Shown: one piece after another, positions 1 through 8,241 of the stretch | Layout of the letters: every line of letters begins with the position of its first letter | Position numbering within the stretch: the first letter of the stretch is position 1 | Source: Flavobacteriaceae bacterium UBA2765 | GTDB lineage: Bacteria > Bacteroidota > Bacteroidia > Flavobacteriales > Flavobacteriaceae | Assembly (NCBI GenBank): GCA_002352665.1 | Contig: DEIV01000094.1 | Coordinates: 1 to 21,546 of the forward strand | DNA: 21,546 bases | Direction of reading: 5' to 3' | Made by a program: the position numbers and the translations under genes | The notes under the pieces: generated by a model | What the model saw: the letters and a program-made list of their open reading frames with translations, nothing else | What the model was told of the DNA's origin: nothing | The model's database searches: none

Positions 1-1383
1 TTAAATGGTTTTCATAAATTATCAAAAAATGAATCTAAAATAAAGAAAAGTTGTTTTAGGATAACTGGCATATCAGCAGAAGCCGATTGTGAAGAGGTTT
101 TTTACACTATGGATGATATACCTTCATTTATAGAAGAAGATTTTATGACCTCTAAGGATAATTTTCTATCTGCCATTAAATTTGAATTGTCTGAATTTAG
201 AGGATTTGATGGGTCTAATTATAAATATACTAAAACATGGCAAAGTGTAGATAAAGAATTTAAAACGGATAAAAGTATAGGACGACAATTAAGAAAAGTT
301 GATTATTTAGAAAAACAGCTTTCAGAAGACCTTATGTTAGGTGCTAATGATATTATAAAAGCTAAAAAAGTTTACGCATTTATACAAAATCACTTTACTT
401 GGAATAATAAAACTAGGTTATTTAGCGAAGTAAATGTAAAAGAGGCGTTTAAAAATAAAATTGGCAATTCTACTGAAATAAATATTGCCTTAATTAATGC
501 TTTAAATGCAGTTGGATTTGAAGCCAATATTGTGCTATTGTCTACAAGGGATAATGGGGTGCCGACGAAATTATATCCCATTATGTCTGATTTTAACTAT
601 GCTATTGCCCAACTTACTATTGGAGATCAAAGCTTTTTACTGGATGCAACCGACAAATTATTACCATTTGGAATGTTGCCATTCAAAACTTTAAATCACT
701 ATGGGCGGGTGATGGATTTTAAAAAAGGGAGTTATTGGACAGATATAAAGGCTAAAAACAATACTAGAACACTGGTGTCCATGGATTTAGAAATAGATGA
801 AAATGGTAATTTTATTGGAGTTATTAAAAAATCATTTTCCGGATATAATGCATATGATCAAAGAGAAAAAATCAACGCTATATCAGAAGAAAATTATTTA
901 AATGAAATAGAAAATGATGATAGGTTAATCATCAATTCTTACGAAAATTTTAATGTAACTCAATTAGATAAAACGCTAACAGAAGTATATAATGTTATAT
1001 TGGAGAGTAATCTAAGTCAAAATTTAGTCATTCTAAATCCTTTTATACTTACCAAAATCTCAAAAAATCCATTTAAACTGAATCAAAGATCTTATCCCAT
1101 TGACTTTGGTTATCCCAGAACTTTTCAATATGTGCTAAAGTTAAATATCCCTGAACATTATAAAATAAAATCATTACCTGAAAACAAAGCATTTAAATTA
1201 CCCAATAATGGTGGTAATTATATTTTTAGCATAGATCAAAAAGAAAATGAAATTAAAGTATTATATAAATTTTCAATTATTAGAAGTTACTTTATTCCTG
1301 AAGAATATCCATATCTCAAAGAATTTTATAAGCAAATCATTAAAACTCAGAATTCTTTAATAACTTTAGAGAAAATTAAATAA
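1..1383 (+). CDS. Transglutaminase-like (DUF3857-type) protein, 5' end outside the window
   Basis: The reading frame is open from base 1, so the gene starts upstream; 460 residues are visible. It resembles the large Bacteroidetes DUF3857/transglutaminase-core envelope proteins: a helical region with a KAKKVYAFIQNHFTW motif (about 355-400), then the core GNSTEIN (about 463-483), which matches the family stretch that normally carries the catalytic Cys. Here that position is Ser or Thr (codons 469-474), and the usual catalytic His in the following strand (FNYAIAQL) is not seen; only the Asp in LLDATD remains. It is therefore probably not a working protease or transglutaminase but a structural or binding relative. 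The C-terminal 200 residues are beta-rich. The next gene begins 6 bases after its stop, so they may be cotranscribed. Family assignment is from motif memory; exact substrate unknown. Confidence 0.7.
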   Translation, partial: LNGFHKLSKNESKIKKSCFRITGISAEADCEEVFYTMDDIPSFIEEDFMTSKDNFLSAIKFELSEFRGFDGSNYKYTKTWQSVDKEFKTDKSIGRQLRKVDYLEKQLSEDLMLGANDIIKAKKVYAFIQNHFTWNNKTRLFSEVNVKEAFKNKIGNSTEINIALINALNAVGFEANIVLLSTRDNGVPTKLYPIMSDFNYAIAQLTIGDQSFLLDATDKLLPFGMLPFKTLNHYGRVMDFKKGSYWTDIKAKNNTRTLVSMDLEIDENGNFIGVIKKSFSGYNAYDQREKINAISEENYLNEIENDDRLIINSYENFNVTQLDKTLTEVYNVILESNLSQNLVILNPFILTKISKNPFKLNQRSYPIDFGYPRTFQYVLKLNIPEHYKIKSLPENKAFKLPNNGGNYIFSIDQKENEIKVLYKFSIIRSYFIPEEYPYLKEFYKQIIKTQNSLITLEKIK

Positions 1384-1388
1384 TCAAA

Positions 1389-2222
1389 TTGAGGGACAAA
1401 ACTAACAAATCATCTCACTGGAGAGTCAAATTACATGAGGTCATTTATGGTACACATACCCCTGCGGGAAAATTATTTGACATTATACTGTTGATCGCAA
1501 TTTTGACAAGTATATTACTTGTCATGTTAGAAAGCGTCAAGAGTTTTGATGCCAGATATCATAAATTTCTTAATATCTCGGAATGGGTTATTACTATATT
1601 ATTTAGTTTAGAATATATTGCTAGAATCATTTCAGTTAAAAAGCCTTCAAAATATATTTTTAGTTTTTATGGTATCATAGATCTTTTATCTACAATTCCT
1701 AAATATATATCATTAATATTCGCAGGATCTCATGCTTTAGTAGCACTGAGAGCTTTGCGACTACTTAGAATGTTCAGGATACTAAAATTAGCAAGGTATT
1801 TAGGGGCTTCTAATAGTTTGGTAAACGCTTTAAAAGCAAGTAAAGCAAAAATAGCGGTCTTTTTATTTACAGTACTCATTTTAGCAATTATCTTAGGAAC
1901 CATTATGTATATGGTGGAGGGTGATGAAAGTGGTTTTACCAGTATTCCTACTAGTGTTTATTGGACCATTGTTACACTGACCACTGTGGGTTATGGCGAT
2001 ATTGCTCCGCAAACTCCTATAGGTCAGCTCATTGCTACATTTATAATGATAATTGGTTATGGTATAATTGCTGTTCCTACAGGAATTGTATCAGCAGAAA
2101 TTGCAACTTCAAAAAAGCAAGAATTTGATGAAGGACGTTCTTGTGAAAGTTGCGGTGCTGACATTATGAGAGATGATGCCGACTATTGTAGAAAATGTGG
2201 ACATAAATTAAATGATGAATAA
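1389..2222 (+). CDS. Voltage-gated-type potassium channel with C-terminal zinc ribbon
   Basis: 277 residues with the six-helix architecture of a Kv-like channel: S1 about 28-50, S2 66-83, S3 92-112, a charged S4 with basic residues every third position (R121, R124, R127, R130, K133, R136), S5 160-182, pore loop and selectivity filter TLTTVGYGD (196-204), S6 212-238. The filter sequence indicates K+ selectivity; S4 indicates voltage sensing. The tail holds two CxxC pairs (C252/C255 and C267/C270), a zinc-ribbon-like fold. The frame has no ATG before the conserved LHEVIYGTHTPAGKLFDI stretch, and a stop lies 12 bases upstream, so the TTG at 1389 is the best start. Its last 11 bases overlap miaA (ATGATGAATAA), suggesting translational coupling. 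Confidence 0.9.
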   Translation: MRDKTNKSSHWRVKLHEVIYGTHTPAGKLFDIILLIAILTSILLVMLESVKSFDARYHKFLNISEWVITILFSLEYIARIISVKKPSKYIFSFYGIIDLLSTIPKYISLIFAGSHALVALRALRLLRMFRILKLARYLGASNSLVNALKASKAKIAVFLFTVLILAIILGTIMYMVEGDESGFTSIPTSVYWTIVTLTTVGYGDIAPQTPIGQLIATFIMIIGYGIIAVPTGIVSAEIATSKKQEFDEGRSCESCGADIMRDDADYCRKCGHKLNDE

Positions 2223-3117
2223 TTATCTAATTACTATAGTTGGGCCAACAGCAATTGGCAAAACTGCTTTGAGTATTACGATTGCTAAACATTTCAATAC
2301 CGAAATTATTTCTTCTGATTCTCGTCAATTCTTTAAAGAAATGAATATTGGTACAGCAGTACCAAGTAAAAAAGAATTGTCTGAGGCTCAACATCATTTT
2401 ATTCAAAATATTTCAATACAAGACAATTATAGCGTTGGTCAATTTGAAAAAGAGGCTATTGATAAACTCAAAAAATTATTTCTAGAACACAATATTGTGG
2501 TTATGGTTGGTGGCAGTGGTTTGTATGTTGATGCCATTTTAAAAGGATTAGACAATTTTCCTGAAGTAGATAAACAAATCCGTAAAGATTTGAAGTTTAA
2601 ATTAGAGAATGAAGGCATCATTCCGTTACAAGAACAATTAAAAGAATTAGATGCTGATATCTATCAAAATATAGATATTGAAAATCATCAAAGAGTGATA
2701 AGAGCCTTAGAGGTTAGTATTGGTACCGGTAAACCTTATTCATCATTTTTAACAGATAAAACCAAACTACGAAATTTTATTCCTATCAAAATAGGATTAA
2801 CTGCTAATAGAGAGATCATCTATGATAGAATTAACCAACGTGTTGATCAAATGTTAAACAATGGACTATTAGAAGAAGCAAAAAAATTACAACAGCATAA
2901 AGAATTAAATGCCTTACAAACAGTTGGATATAAGGAATTATTCGAATACTTTGATGGCAATTGTGAATTAGACTTTGCTATTTCTGAGATTAAAAAAAAT
3001 ACCCGCCGTTTTGCGAAACGACAGTTAACTTGGTATAGAAAAGATAATGATATTCAGTGGTTTGATTATAAAGATGATAAACAACGAATTTTTGATTATA
3101 TCAATCAAAAAATATAG
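2212..3117 (+). CDS. miaA: tRNA dimethylallyltransferase
   Basis: 301 residues, normal MiaA length. The enzyme transfers a dimethylallyl group from DMAPP to N6 of A37 in tRNAs reading UNN codons. Seen directly: P-loop GPTAIGKT (11-18), the conserved SSDSRQ (34-39) with the family Asp, GGSGLY (100-105), and the NHQRVIRALEV segment near 160-170, all diagnostic of MiaA. The C-terminal FAKRQLTWYRKD motif is also present. The start is ATG at 2212 or 2215, inside the 3' end of the channel gene; the overlap suggests the two are translated together although their functions are unrelated. No odd residues noticed. Confidence 0.97.
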   Translation: MMNNYLITIVGPTAIGKTALSITIAKHFNTEIISSDSRQFFKEMNIGTAVPSKKELSEAQHHFIQNISIQDNYSVGQFEKEAIDKLKKLFLEHNIVVMVGGSGLYVDAILKGLDNFPEVDKQIRKDLKFKLENEGIIPLQEQLKELDADIYQNIDIENHQRVIRALEVSIGTGKPYSSFLTDKTKLRNFIPIKIGLTANREIIYDRINQRVDQMLNNGLLEEAKKLQQHKELNALQTVGYKELFEYFDGNCELDFAISEIKKNTRRFAKRQLTWYRKDNDIQWFDYKDDKQRIFDYINQKI

Positions 3118-3150
3118 ATTCTTGAGAATATACCATATGATCGCTTTGTC

Positions 3151-3211
3151 ATTCCCGCGAAAGCAGGAATCCATTTTATACACTTGTCTAGCTTCCTGCC
3201 TTCGCAGGAAT
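3151..3211 (+). repeat. Paired REP-like imperfect palindromes after miaA
   Basis: Two 20-bp units in opposite orientation, 3151-3170 and 3192-3211, match 17 of 20 when one is reverse complemented. Each unit is itself a hairpin: 3193-3199 (ttcctgc) pairs with 3204-3210 (gcaggaa) around a cttc loop; 3151-3158 pairs with 3163-3170 with one mismatch. The GC-rich core stands out from the AT-rich surroundings. This is the arrangement of a dispersed REP-type element (CATTCCCGCGAAAGC-like units are common in many bacterial genomes); it may also help end the miaA transcript. Confidence 0.65.
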
Positions 3212-3241
3212 AACAGTACTTTCTATCAAAAAATGAATAAA

Positions 3242-3287
3242 TGATCAGTATCATAAAAATAAACTAGCTAAAAAATTAGTATTTTTA
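3242..3287 (+). promoter_or_regulatory. Candidate FNR/CRP-type site and promoter for the acyl-CoA dehydrogenase
   Basis: Dyad TGAT-CAGT-ATCA at 3242-3253 (flanked by A and T, extending the symmetry) matches the regulon motif found four more times in this window, with one deviation from TGATA-N2-TATCA. The -7 box is poorer than in the others: TAGTATTT begins at the expected 29.5 bp from the dyad centre (3277) but fits TAnnTTTG badly, while TATTTTTA at 3280-3287 fits better at 32.5 bp. It lies 55 bases before the start codon at 3308. Confidence 0.45.
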
Positions 3288-3307
3288 AGCACTAAAAAAT
3301 TCAAATA

Positions 3308-5119
3308 ATGACTCACGATTACGTAGCTATAGACACCTTAAAATTTTTATTATACAATGTACATAAAGTTGAAGATCTATTACAGAAAGAACGCTTTAGT
3401 GAATATGATAAGACGTCTATTGATATTTTTATTGATTCGGTAAAAACATTTTCTGATACTGCATTACATCCTTTCATTAAAGAAATGGATGAAAAACCAT
3501 CCGTTTTTAAAGATGGAAATATTTATGTACATCCTCAATTTGAAAACATTATAAAAGGTGCGGGAGAAATGGGATTGGTTGGTGCCATTTATGATTTTGA
3601 TGATGGCGGTATGCAATTACCTTCTACAATTTTTCATGCTGCTTATTTTATTATGGAAGCAGCCAATAATCATGTACCAGGTTACTTTGGGTTAACGGCC
3701 GGATCAGCGAATTTGATACTTTCTTTCGGAAACCAAAAACTTAAAGATACCTATGTACCTAATATGCTTGATCTTACTTGGGGTGGTACTATGTGCTTAA
3801 CTGAACCTCAAGCCGGTAGTTCATTATCTGATGTTACTACATTAGCAACACCCACTGATAAAGATTATTATCAAATCAAAGGGCAAAAAATATTTATTTC
3901 GGCAGGAGATCATCAATTTTCAAGCAATTTTGTGCATTTAGTATTAGCAAGAATTAAAGGAGCTCCGGCAGGAACGAAAGGTGTTTCTCTATTTGTGGTT
4001 CCGAAAAATCGTCCATCTGAAAATGGAGAATTTACCTATAATGATGCTGCTATTGCAGGAGAATTTGAAAAAATGGGACAAAAAGGCTATTGTACTACAC
4101 ATATCGTATTTGGTGACAATAATGATTGTAGAGGCTGGCTTGTAGGAGAAGCAAATAAGGGCTTATCCTATATGTTTCAAATGATGAATGAAGCACGTAT
4201 TGCAACCGGGCGTATGGGAGCGGGTATTGCTTCTGCCGCCTATTTCTCATCGTTAAAATATGCTAATGAACGACCTCAAGGAAGAAAACTAAATAAATCT
4301 GGAAAAAAAAATACAGATGAAGAGCAAACTTTAATTATCAACCATCCTGATATTAAACGAATGCTATTTACTCAAAAAGCAATTGTTGAAGGTTCGATGA
4401 GTTTAATATTTCAGACTGCAACTTATGTAGATAAAGAAATGACAAGCACTAATGCTGAAGAAAAGGAAAAATACAATTTGCTATTAGAGCTGCTAACCCC
4501 TATTGCCAAAACATATCCGGCTGAACAAGGTATTCAATCAATTAGTAATGCCGTTCAAATATTAGGTGGTTATGGTTTCTGTTTTGATTTTATGCCACAA
4601 CAATATTATAGGGATATTAGAATTATTGCTTTATATGAAGGCACAACCGGAATCCAATCATTAGATCTTTTGGGTAGAAAAATCACCATGAAAAAAGGAA
4701 AAGCCCTTGAATTATTAGCCATCGAAATTCAAGAAACAATAACTGCTGCTTCAGCCTTTGTCGATTTAAAACCTTATGCCAATACGCTTTTAGAAAACTT
4801 AGGTTTGGTACAAAAAGTAATTGGATCTTTAATGCCTCACGCCATAGAAGGGAATTATGAGCGTTTTCTTGCTGATGCAACCGTATTTATGGATTTTTTC
4901 GGTACCATCGTCATTGGATGGCAATGGCTAAAAACAGCCGTTATTGCTAGACAGACAATAAAAGATGGAAACGGAAACCAACCAATAGCATTTTATGATA
5001 GTAAAATACATACCATGAAATTTTTCTATACTTATGAAATGCCTAGAACCAAAGGATTGGCTAAAACTTTGATGAATGATAAAGAATTAACCATTAAAGT
5101 TTCAAAAGAGTTATTTTAA
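3308..5119 (+). CDS. Acyl-CoA dehydrogenase, long form (603 residues)
   Basis: FAD enzyme that introduces the alpha-beta double bond in acyl-CoA and passes electrons to ETF (established for the family). Seen: N-terminal helical domain (about 35-155), FAD/substrate motif TMCLTEPQAGSSLSD (161-175), middle beta domain to about 290, and the C-terminal helical domain with EARIATGRMGAG (295-306), ILGGYGF (418-424) and IIALYEGTTGIQSLDLLGRKI (439-459), where E444 is the catalytic base. A further 140 residues follow, so it belongs to the roughly 600-residue class with an extra C-terminal helical domain rather than the 380-residue short form. Chain-length preference cannot be read from the sequence. 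It stands alone between the dyad at 3242 and the candidate RNA at 5235; an acyl-CoA ligase lies downstream, fitting fatty-acid breakdown. Confidence 0.93.
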   Translation: MTHDYVAIDTLKFLLYNVHKVEDLLQKERFSEYDKTSIDIFIDSVKTFSDTALHPFIKEMDEKPSVFKDGNIYVHPQFENIIKGAGEMGLVGAIYDFDDGGMQLPSTIFHAAYFIMEAANNHVPGYFGLTAGSANLILSFGNQKLKDTYVPNMLDLTWGGTMCLTEPQAGSSLSDVTTLATPTDKDYYQIKGQKIFISAGDHQFSSNFVHLVLARIKGAPAGTKGVSLFVVPKNRPSENGEFTYNDAAIAGEFEKMGQKGYCTTHIVFGDNNDCRGWLVGEANKGLSYMFQMMNEARIATGRMGAGIASAAYFSSLKYANERPQGRKLNKSGKKNTDEEQTLIINHPDIKRMLFTQKAIVEGSMSLIFQTATYVDKEMTSTNAEEKEKYNLLLELLTPIAKTYPAEQGIQSISNAVQILGGYGFCFDFMPQQYYRDIRIIALYEGTTGIQSLDLLGRKITMKKGKALELLAIEIQETITAASAFVDLKPYANTLLENLGLVQKVIGSLMPHAIEGNYERFLADATVFMDFFGTIVIGWQWLKTAVIARQTIKDGNGNQPIAFYDSKIHTMKFFYTYEMPRTKGLAKTLMNDKELTIKVSKELF

Positions 5120-5187
5120 CAAAAAATCAAAAAACAAGACTATAACTTATATTACCTACAAGGAAATTTTATAACCGTTTGAATAAC

Positions 5188-5230
5188 TGATAATTATCAT
5201 TTTTTACAAAAAATAAGCTTTATACTTTTG
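5188..5230 (+). promoter_or_regulatory. FNR/CRP-type dyad plus -7 box driving a short non-coding transcript
   Basis: Perfect 12-bp palindrome TGATAATTATCA (5188-5199, centre 5193.5) followed by a perfect Bacteroidetes -7 box TACTTTTG (5223-5230). The box begins 29.5 bp from the dyad centre, exactly as at the usp, hemN and nos promoters. Predicted start of transcription is near 5235. The first downstream gene begins only at 5401, beyond a strong terminator. Confidence 0.75.
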
Positions 5231-5234
5231 ACCA

Positions 5235-5335
5235 GAATTAAATGTAACCAATCTTTTTTATAGCAATTTTCTTATTTTTAATGAAGCATATTGGTTATTA
5301 AAGAAGCTGGCCATAGGGGCCAGCTTCTTTTTTTT
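5235..5335 (+). ncRNA. Candidate small RNA (or attenuated leader) of about 100 nt
   Basis: The interval is bounded by a promoter with a perfect regulon operator (5188-5230) and a perfect 12-bp terminator (5301-5335) and contains no plausible ORF: its two ATG codons are followed by stops after 1 and 6 codons. An internal stem pairs taaccaat (5245-5252) with attggtta (5290-5297), closing a U-rich loop that could be an accessible seed, followed directly by the terminator hairpin. This is the build of a trans-acting bacterial sRNA. Alternatively it is the leader of the acyl-CoA ligase gene at 5401 with the terminator acting as attenuator. Inferred only from sequence; no known RNA family recognised. 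Confidence 0.55.
5301..5335 (+). terminator. Strong intrinsic terminator
   Basis: A perfect 12-bp stem (5301-5312 aagaagctggcc with 5318-5329 ggccagcttctt), 5-nt loop, then an uninterrupted T run to 5335. One of the two strongest hairpins in the window. It ends any transcript coming from the acyl-CoA dehydrogenase and from the promoter at 5188-5230. Confidence 0.93.
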
Positions 5336-5400
5336 ATCTTCAAAAAAATAATTCTATTTTTTTTGGTAACTTGTAGGCAACCAATATACCTTAATTCATT

Positions 5401-7044
5401 ATGATGAAATTTGACTCCCCGCTGGCTGCTTTTCTGCATTGGGAAAAAAATATTCCGGAAAAAATTTTTTTACGGCAACATATTAATGGTAAAATTAAAA
5501 GCTATACTTTTAAAGAAAGTGGAAATGAAATTAGACGTATTGCTACCGTATTAAATACATACAATTTTCCTCCACAAAGTAAAATTGCCTTATTATCAAA
5601 AAACTGTGCACATTGGATACTAGCAGATTTGGCAATAATGATGTCTGGCAATGTTTCTATACCAATTTACCCAACATTTCAGGCCAATTCAATTCAATAT
5701 GTATTAGAGCATAGCGAATCTAAAGCAATTATACTTGGAAAATTAGATGATTATGAATCTCAAAAATCAGCAATTGGTGATATCCCAATAATAAGTGTTG
5801 CATTATACGGTTTAAATGAAGGGAATACATGGGAAGATCTGATCAAAGACAAAGAGCCACTACAAAATATACCGGAGCAAGATCATGATAATCTTATTAC
5901 GATAATATATACTTCTGGTACCACAGGAAATCCTAAAGGGGTTATGCACACCATTGGCAGTTTTACCAATGCTTCGAATACCTTTTTAGATAACTTAAAT
6001 TTACCTACCCATCCAAAATTTTTCTCCTATCTTCCACTCTCTCATATAGCAGAACGTGTGGGTATAGAGATGAGTAGTTTATTTAGAGGTGCCACTATTA
6101 CTTTTTCTGAATCATTAGCCACTTTTGCAAATAATCTAGAAAGTACACAGCCCGACCTGTTTTTTGCCGTACCTAGAATTTGGGCTAAATTCCAGGAAAA
6201 AATAGTAATGGGAATGCCTCAAAATAAATTAACCAAATTGTTAAGAATTCCTATAATCAATTCAATTGTAAGAAAAAAGATTAAGAAAAAATTAGGATTA
6301 TCAAAAGCCATGCTTATTTATTCAGGAGCTGCTCCTATTGCCTCAAGCCTTCTCAAATGGTACAAAACTTTAGATATTACCATTTTACAAGGTTATGGCA
6401 TGACTGAAGATTGCATTCTTTCTCATAGTAATACGCCAGATGACAATAAAATTGGTACTGTTGGTAAAACCACTAATGGGGCAAAGGCCAAATTATCTCC
6501 AGAAGGAGAAATTTGTATACTAAATGATTGTTTAATGAAAGGGTATTATAAAGATCCTGAAGAAACAGCTAAAACATTTGACGAAGAAGGCTATTTAAAA
6601 ACAGGTGATGTAGGTGAATATGACCATGATGGCTACCTTACAATTACCGGACGTGCTAAAGATCAGTTTAAAACGGATAAAGGTAAATATATCTCTCCGG
6701 CACCGATAGAATTAGAACTTTCTAAATGTCCGGATATAGAACAAGTATGCATTGTGGGTATGGGTATCCCTCAACCCATATTACTGGTCATTCCTTCAAT
6801 AGAAGGGAAAAATAAAAATAAAAAAGAACTCAACAAATGTTTAGTCAAAGCCATAAAAGAAATAAATCCTACCCTCGAAAAACATGAAAAAATTGCAAAA
6901 GTTGTTATTATGAAAGAGGATTGGACGGTTGAAAACGGGCTCATGACACCTACGCTTAAGGTAAAAAGAAATCAGATAGAAAAAATACATATGCCTATGT
7001 ATACATCATGGTTTGATTCTGATAAAGAAGTAATTTATGAATAA
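5401..7044 (+). CDS. Long-chain acyl-CoA synthetase / AMP-dependent ligase
   Basis: 547 residues of the ANL superfamily. It would activate a fatty acid with ATP to acyl-AMP and then form acyl-CoA. Seen: AMP-binding P-loop TSGTTGNPKG (171-180), LPLSHIAERV (211-220) typical of long-chain acyl-CoA synthetases, QGYGMTED (330-337), YLKTGDVGEYDHDGYLTITGRAKD (398-421) with the hinge and ribose-binding Asp, and a C-terminal TLKVKR (about 518-523) containing the catalytic lysine. The arrangement is that of FadD15/eukaryotic-type ACSL rather than acetyl-CoA synthetase. ATG at 5401 or 5404. No FNR-type dyad lies between the terminator at 5335 and this start. The upstream acyl-CoA dehydrogenase supports a role in fatty-acid use. 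Confidence 0.9.
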   Translation: MMKFDSPLAAFLHWEKNIPEKIFLRQHINGKIKSYTFKESGNEIRRIATVLNTYNFPPQSKIALLSKNCAHWILADLAIMMSGNVSIPIYPTFQANSIQYVLEHSESKAIILGKLDDYESQKSAIGDIPIISVALYGLNEGNTWEDLIKDKEPLQNIPEQDHDNLITIIYTSGTTGNPKGVMHTIGSFTNASNTFLDNLNLPTHPKFFSYLPLSHIAERVGIEMSSLFRGATITFSESLATFANNLESTQPDLFFAVPRIWAKFQEKIVMGMPQNKLTKLLRIPIINSIVRKKIKKKLGLSKAMLIYSGAAPIASSLLKWYKTLDITILQGYGMTEDCILSHSNTPDDNKIGTVGKTTNGAKAKLSPEGEICILNDCLMKGYYKDPEETAKTFDEEGYLKTGDVGEYDHDGYLTITGRAKDQFKTDKGKYISPAPIELELSKCPDIEQVCIVGMGIPQPILLVIPSIEGKNKNKKELNKCLVKAIKEINPTLEKHEKIAKVVIMKEDWTVENGLMTPTLKVKRNQIEKIHMPMYTSWFDSDKEVIYE

Positions 7045-7143
7045 ATATGAAATCTATTAACATAACCCAACTTACAGTTCTACATTTTTCAATCTTTTGA
7101 GATGTCAGTTATTCAATGAATTCATCAAATAATTATGTAGTAT

Positions 7144-8126
7144 ATGAAAGCAGTATTCTGTGAATCCTTCGGTGCCATTGAAAACCTTGTGATTGAAGAA
7201 ACACCATCATTCAAGCCTAATAAAGGAGAAGTTATTATTGATGTAAAAGCATGCGGACTTAATTTTCCTGACACCTTAATTTTCAAGGAAAATATCAGTT
7301 TAAACCTGACTTGCCTTTCTCTCCGGGTGGAGAAATATCTGGTACAATTAAAGAAATAGGTGAAGGTGTTACACATTTTAGTGTTGGTGATAAAGTGATG
7401 TATGGAGCTGTTTTTGGTGGTTTTGCAGAAGAAGTTAAAGCTAATGCTAAGGCTGTTCTCAAAATGCCTCCAACAATGGATTTTATAACTGCTGCTTCGT
7501 CAATGTTAACCTATGGCACCTCTTATCATGCCTTGATAAATCGAGCCAGTTTAAAAGCAGGAGAAACCTTATTGGTTTTAGGTGCTGCAGGCGGAGTTGG
7601 CACAGCAGCCATACAAATCGCCAAAGCAATTGGTGCGACAATTATTGCCGCCGCTTCTACAGATGAGAAGTTGGAGTTCTGCAAAGAAAATGGTGCTGAT
7701 TTTACCATCAATTATACACATGAAAATCTTAAGGACAAGGTAAAAGAATTGACTAATGGTAAAGGTGTTGATGTTATTTATGACCCTATTGGGGATAAAT
7801 ATACAGAACCTGCATTGCGGACAATGGCTTGGAAAGGTAGGTATTTAGTAGTAGGCTTTGCCGCAGGTAACATCCCTAAAATTCCGTTAAATATAGTACT
7901 ACTAAAAGGTTGCCAAATTGTTGGTGTATTTTGGGGTGCATTTGTAAAAAATGAACCTCAGCAAAATGCTGAAAATATGATGACCATAATAAACTGGTTT
8001 GCTCAAGGAAAATTAAAATCGAAAATTCATGGAGCATATCCGTTGGAAAAAGTTGTGGATGCCATGAAAGCGATGACCAATAAAGAGGTAAAAGGAAAAA
8101 TAGTTTTGATACCTAATCCGTTATAA
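7144..8126 (+). pseudogene. NADPH:quinone oxidoreductase (zinc-free MDR family), single-base frameshift
   Basis: Two overlapping frames together make one protein of about 327 residues, the family's usual length. Frame one (from ATG 7144) gives the N-terminus MKAVFCESFGAIENLVIEE through GLNFPDTLI; the continuation GKYQFKPDLPFSPGGEISG and everything after it lies in the other frame and ends at 8126. The break is at the TTTT run 7280-7283: one extra T would restore LIFQGKYQF. The rest looks intact: LVLGAAGGVGTAAIQIAKAIGA is the NADPH Rossmann loop (around 7573-7640) and the C-terminus is complete. So this is either a very young pseudogene, a sequencing or assembly error in a homopolymer, or a slippage site. 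No cofactor-binding residue other than at the break appears lost. Confidence 0.85.
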
Positions 8127-8241
8127 AAAAATTACTCTGCTGTGCCATGTCCACTTACTTCGTAATAACGTTAAATTAATCATTGTACAATTTATATTTT
8201 CCAACCGTACACCACTATTTACAAATTTGAAGGAGCAGGGA

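Noticed and set aside
3047..3244. 65-residue frame running from miaA through the REP-like repeats
   Set aside because: Half overlaps miaA in another frame and the rest is translated repeat; no start signal or homology.
5340..5400. Possible promoter TTTG (5362) with TATACCTT (5385) in front of the acyl-CoA ligase
   Set aside because: The spacing is right but the -7 box matches TAnnTTTG poorly and lies too close to the ATG to leave a leader.
8127..8241. Spacer between the quinone oxidoreductase and the toxin gene
   Set aside because: Searched for terminators and dyads; only a 4-bp hairpin (ttac-ttc-gtaa) was found, not enough to call.
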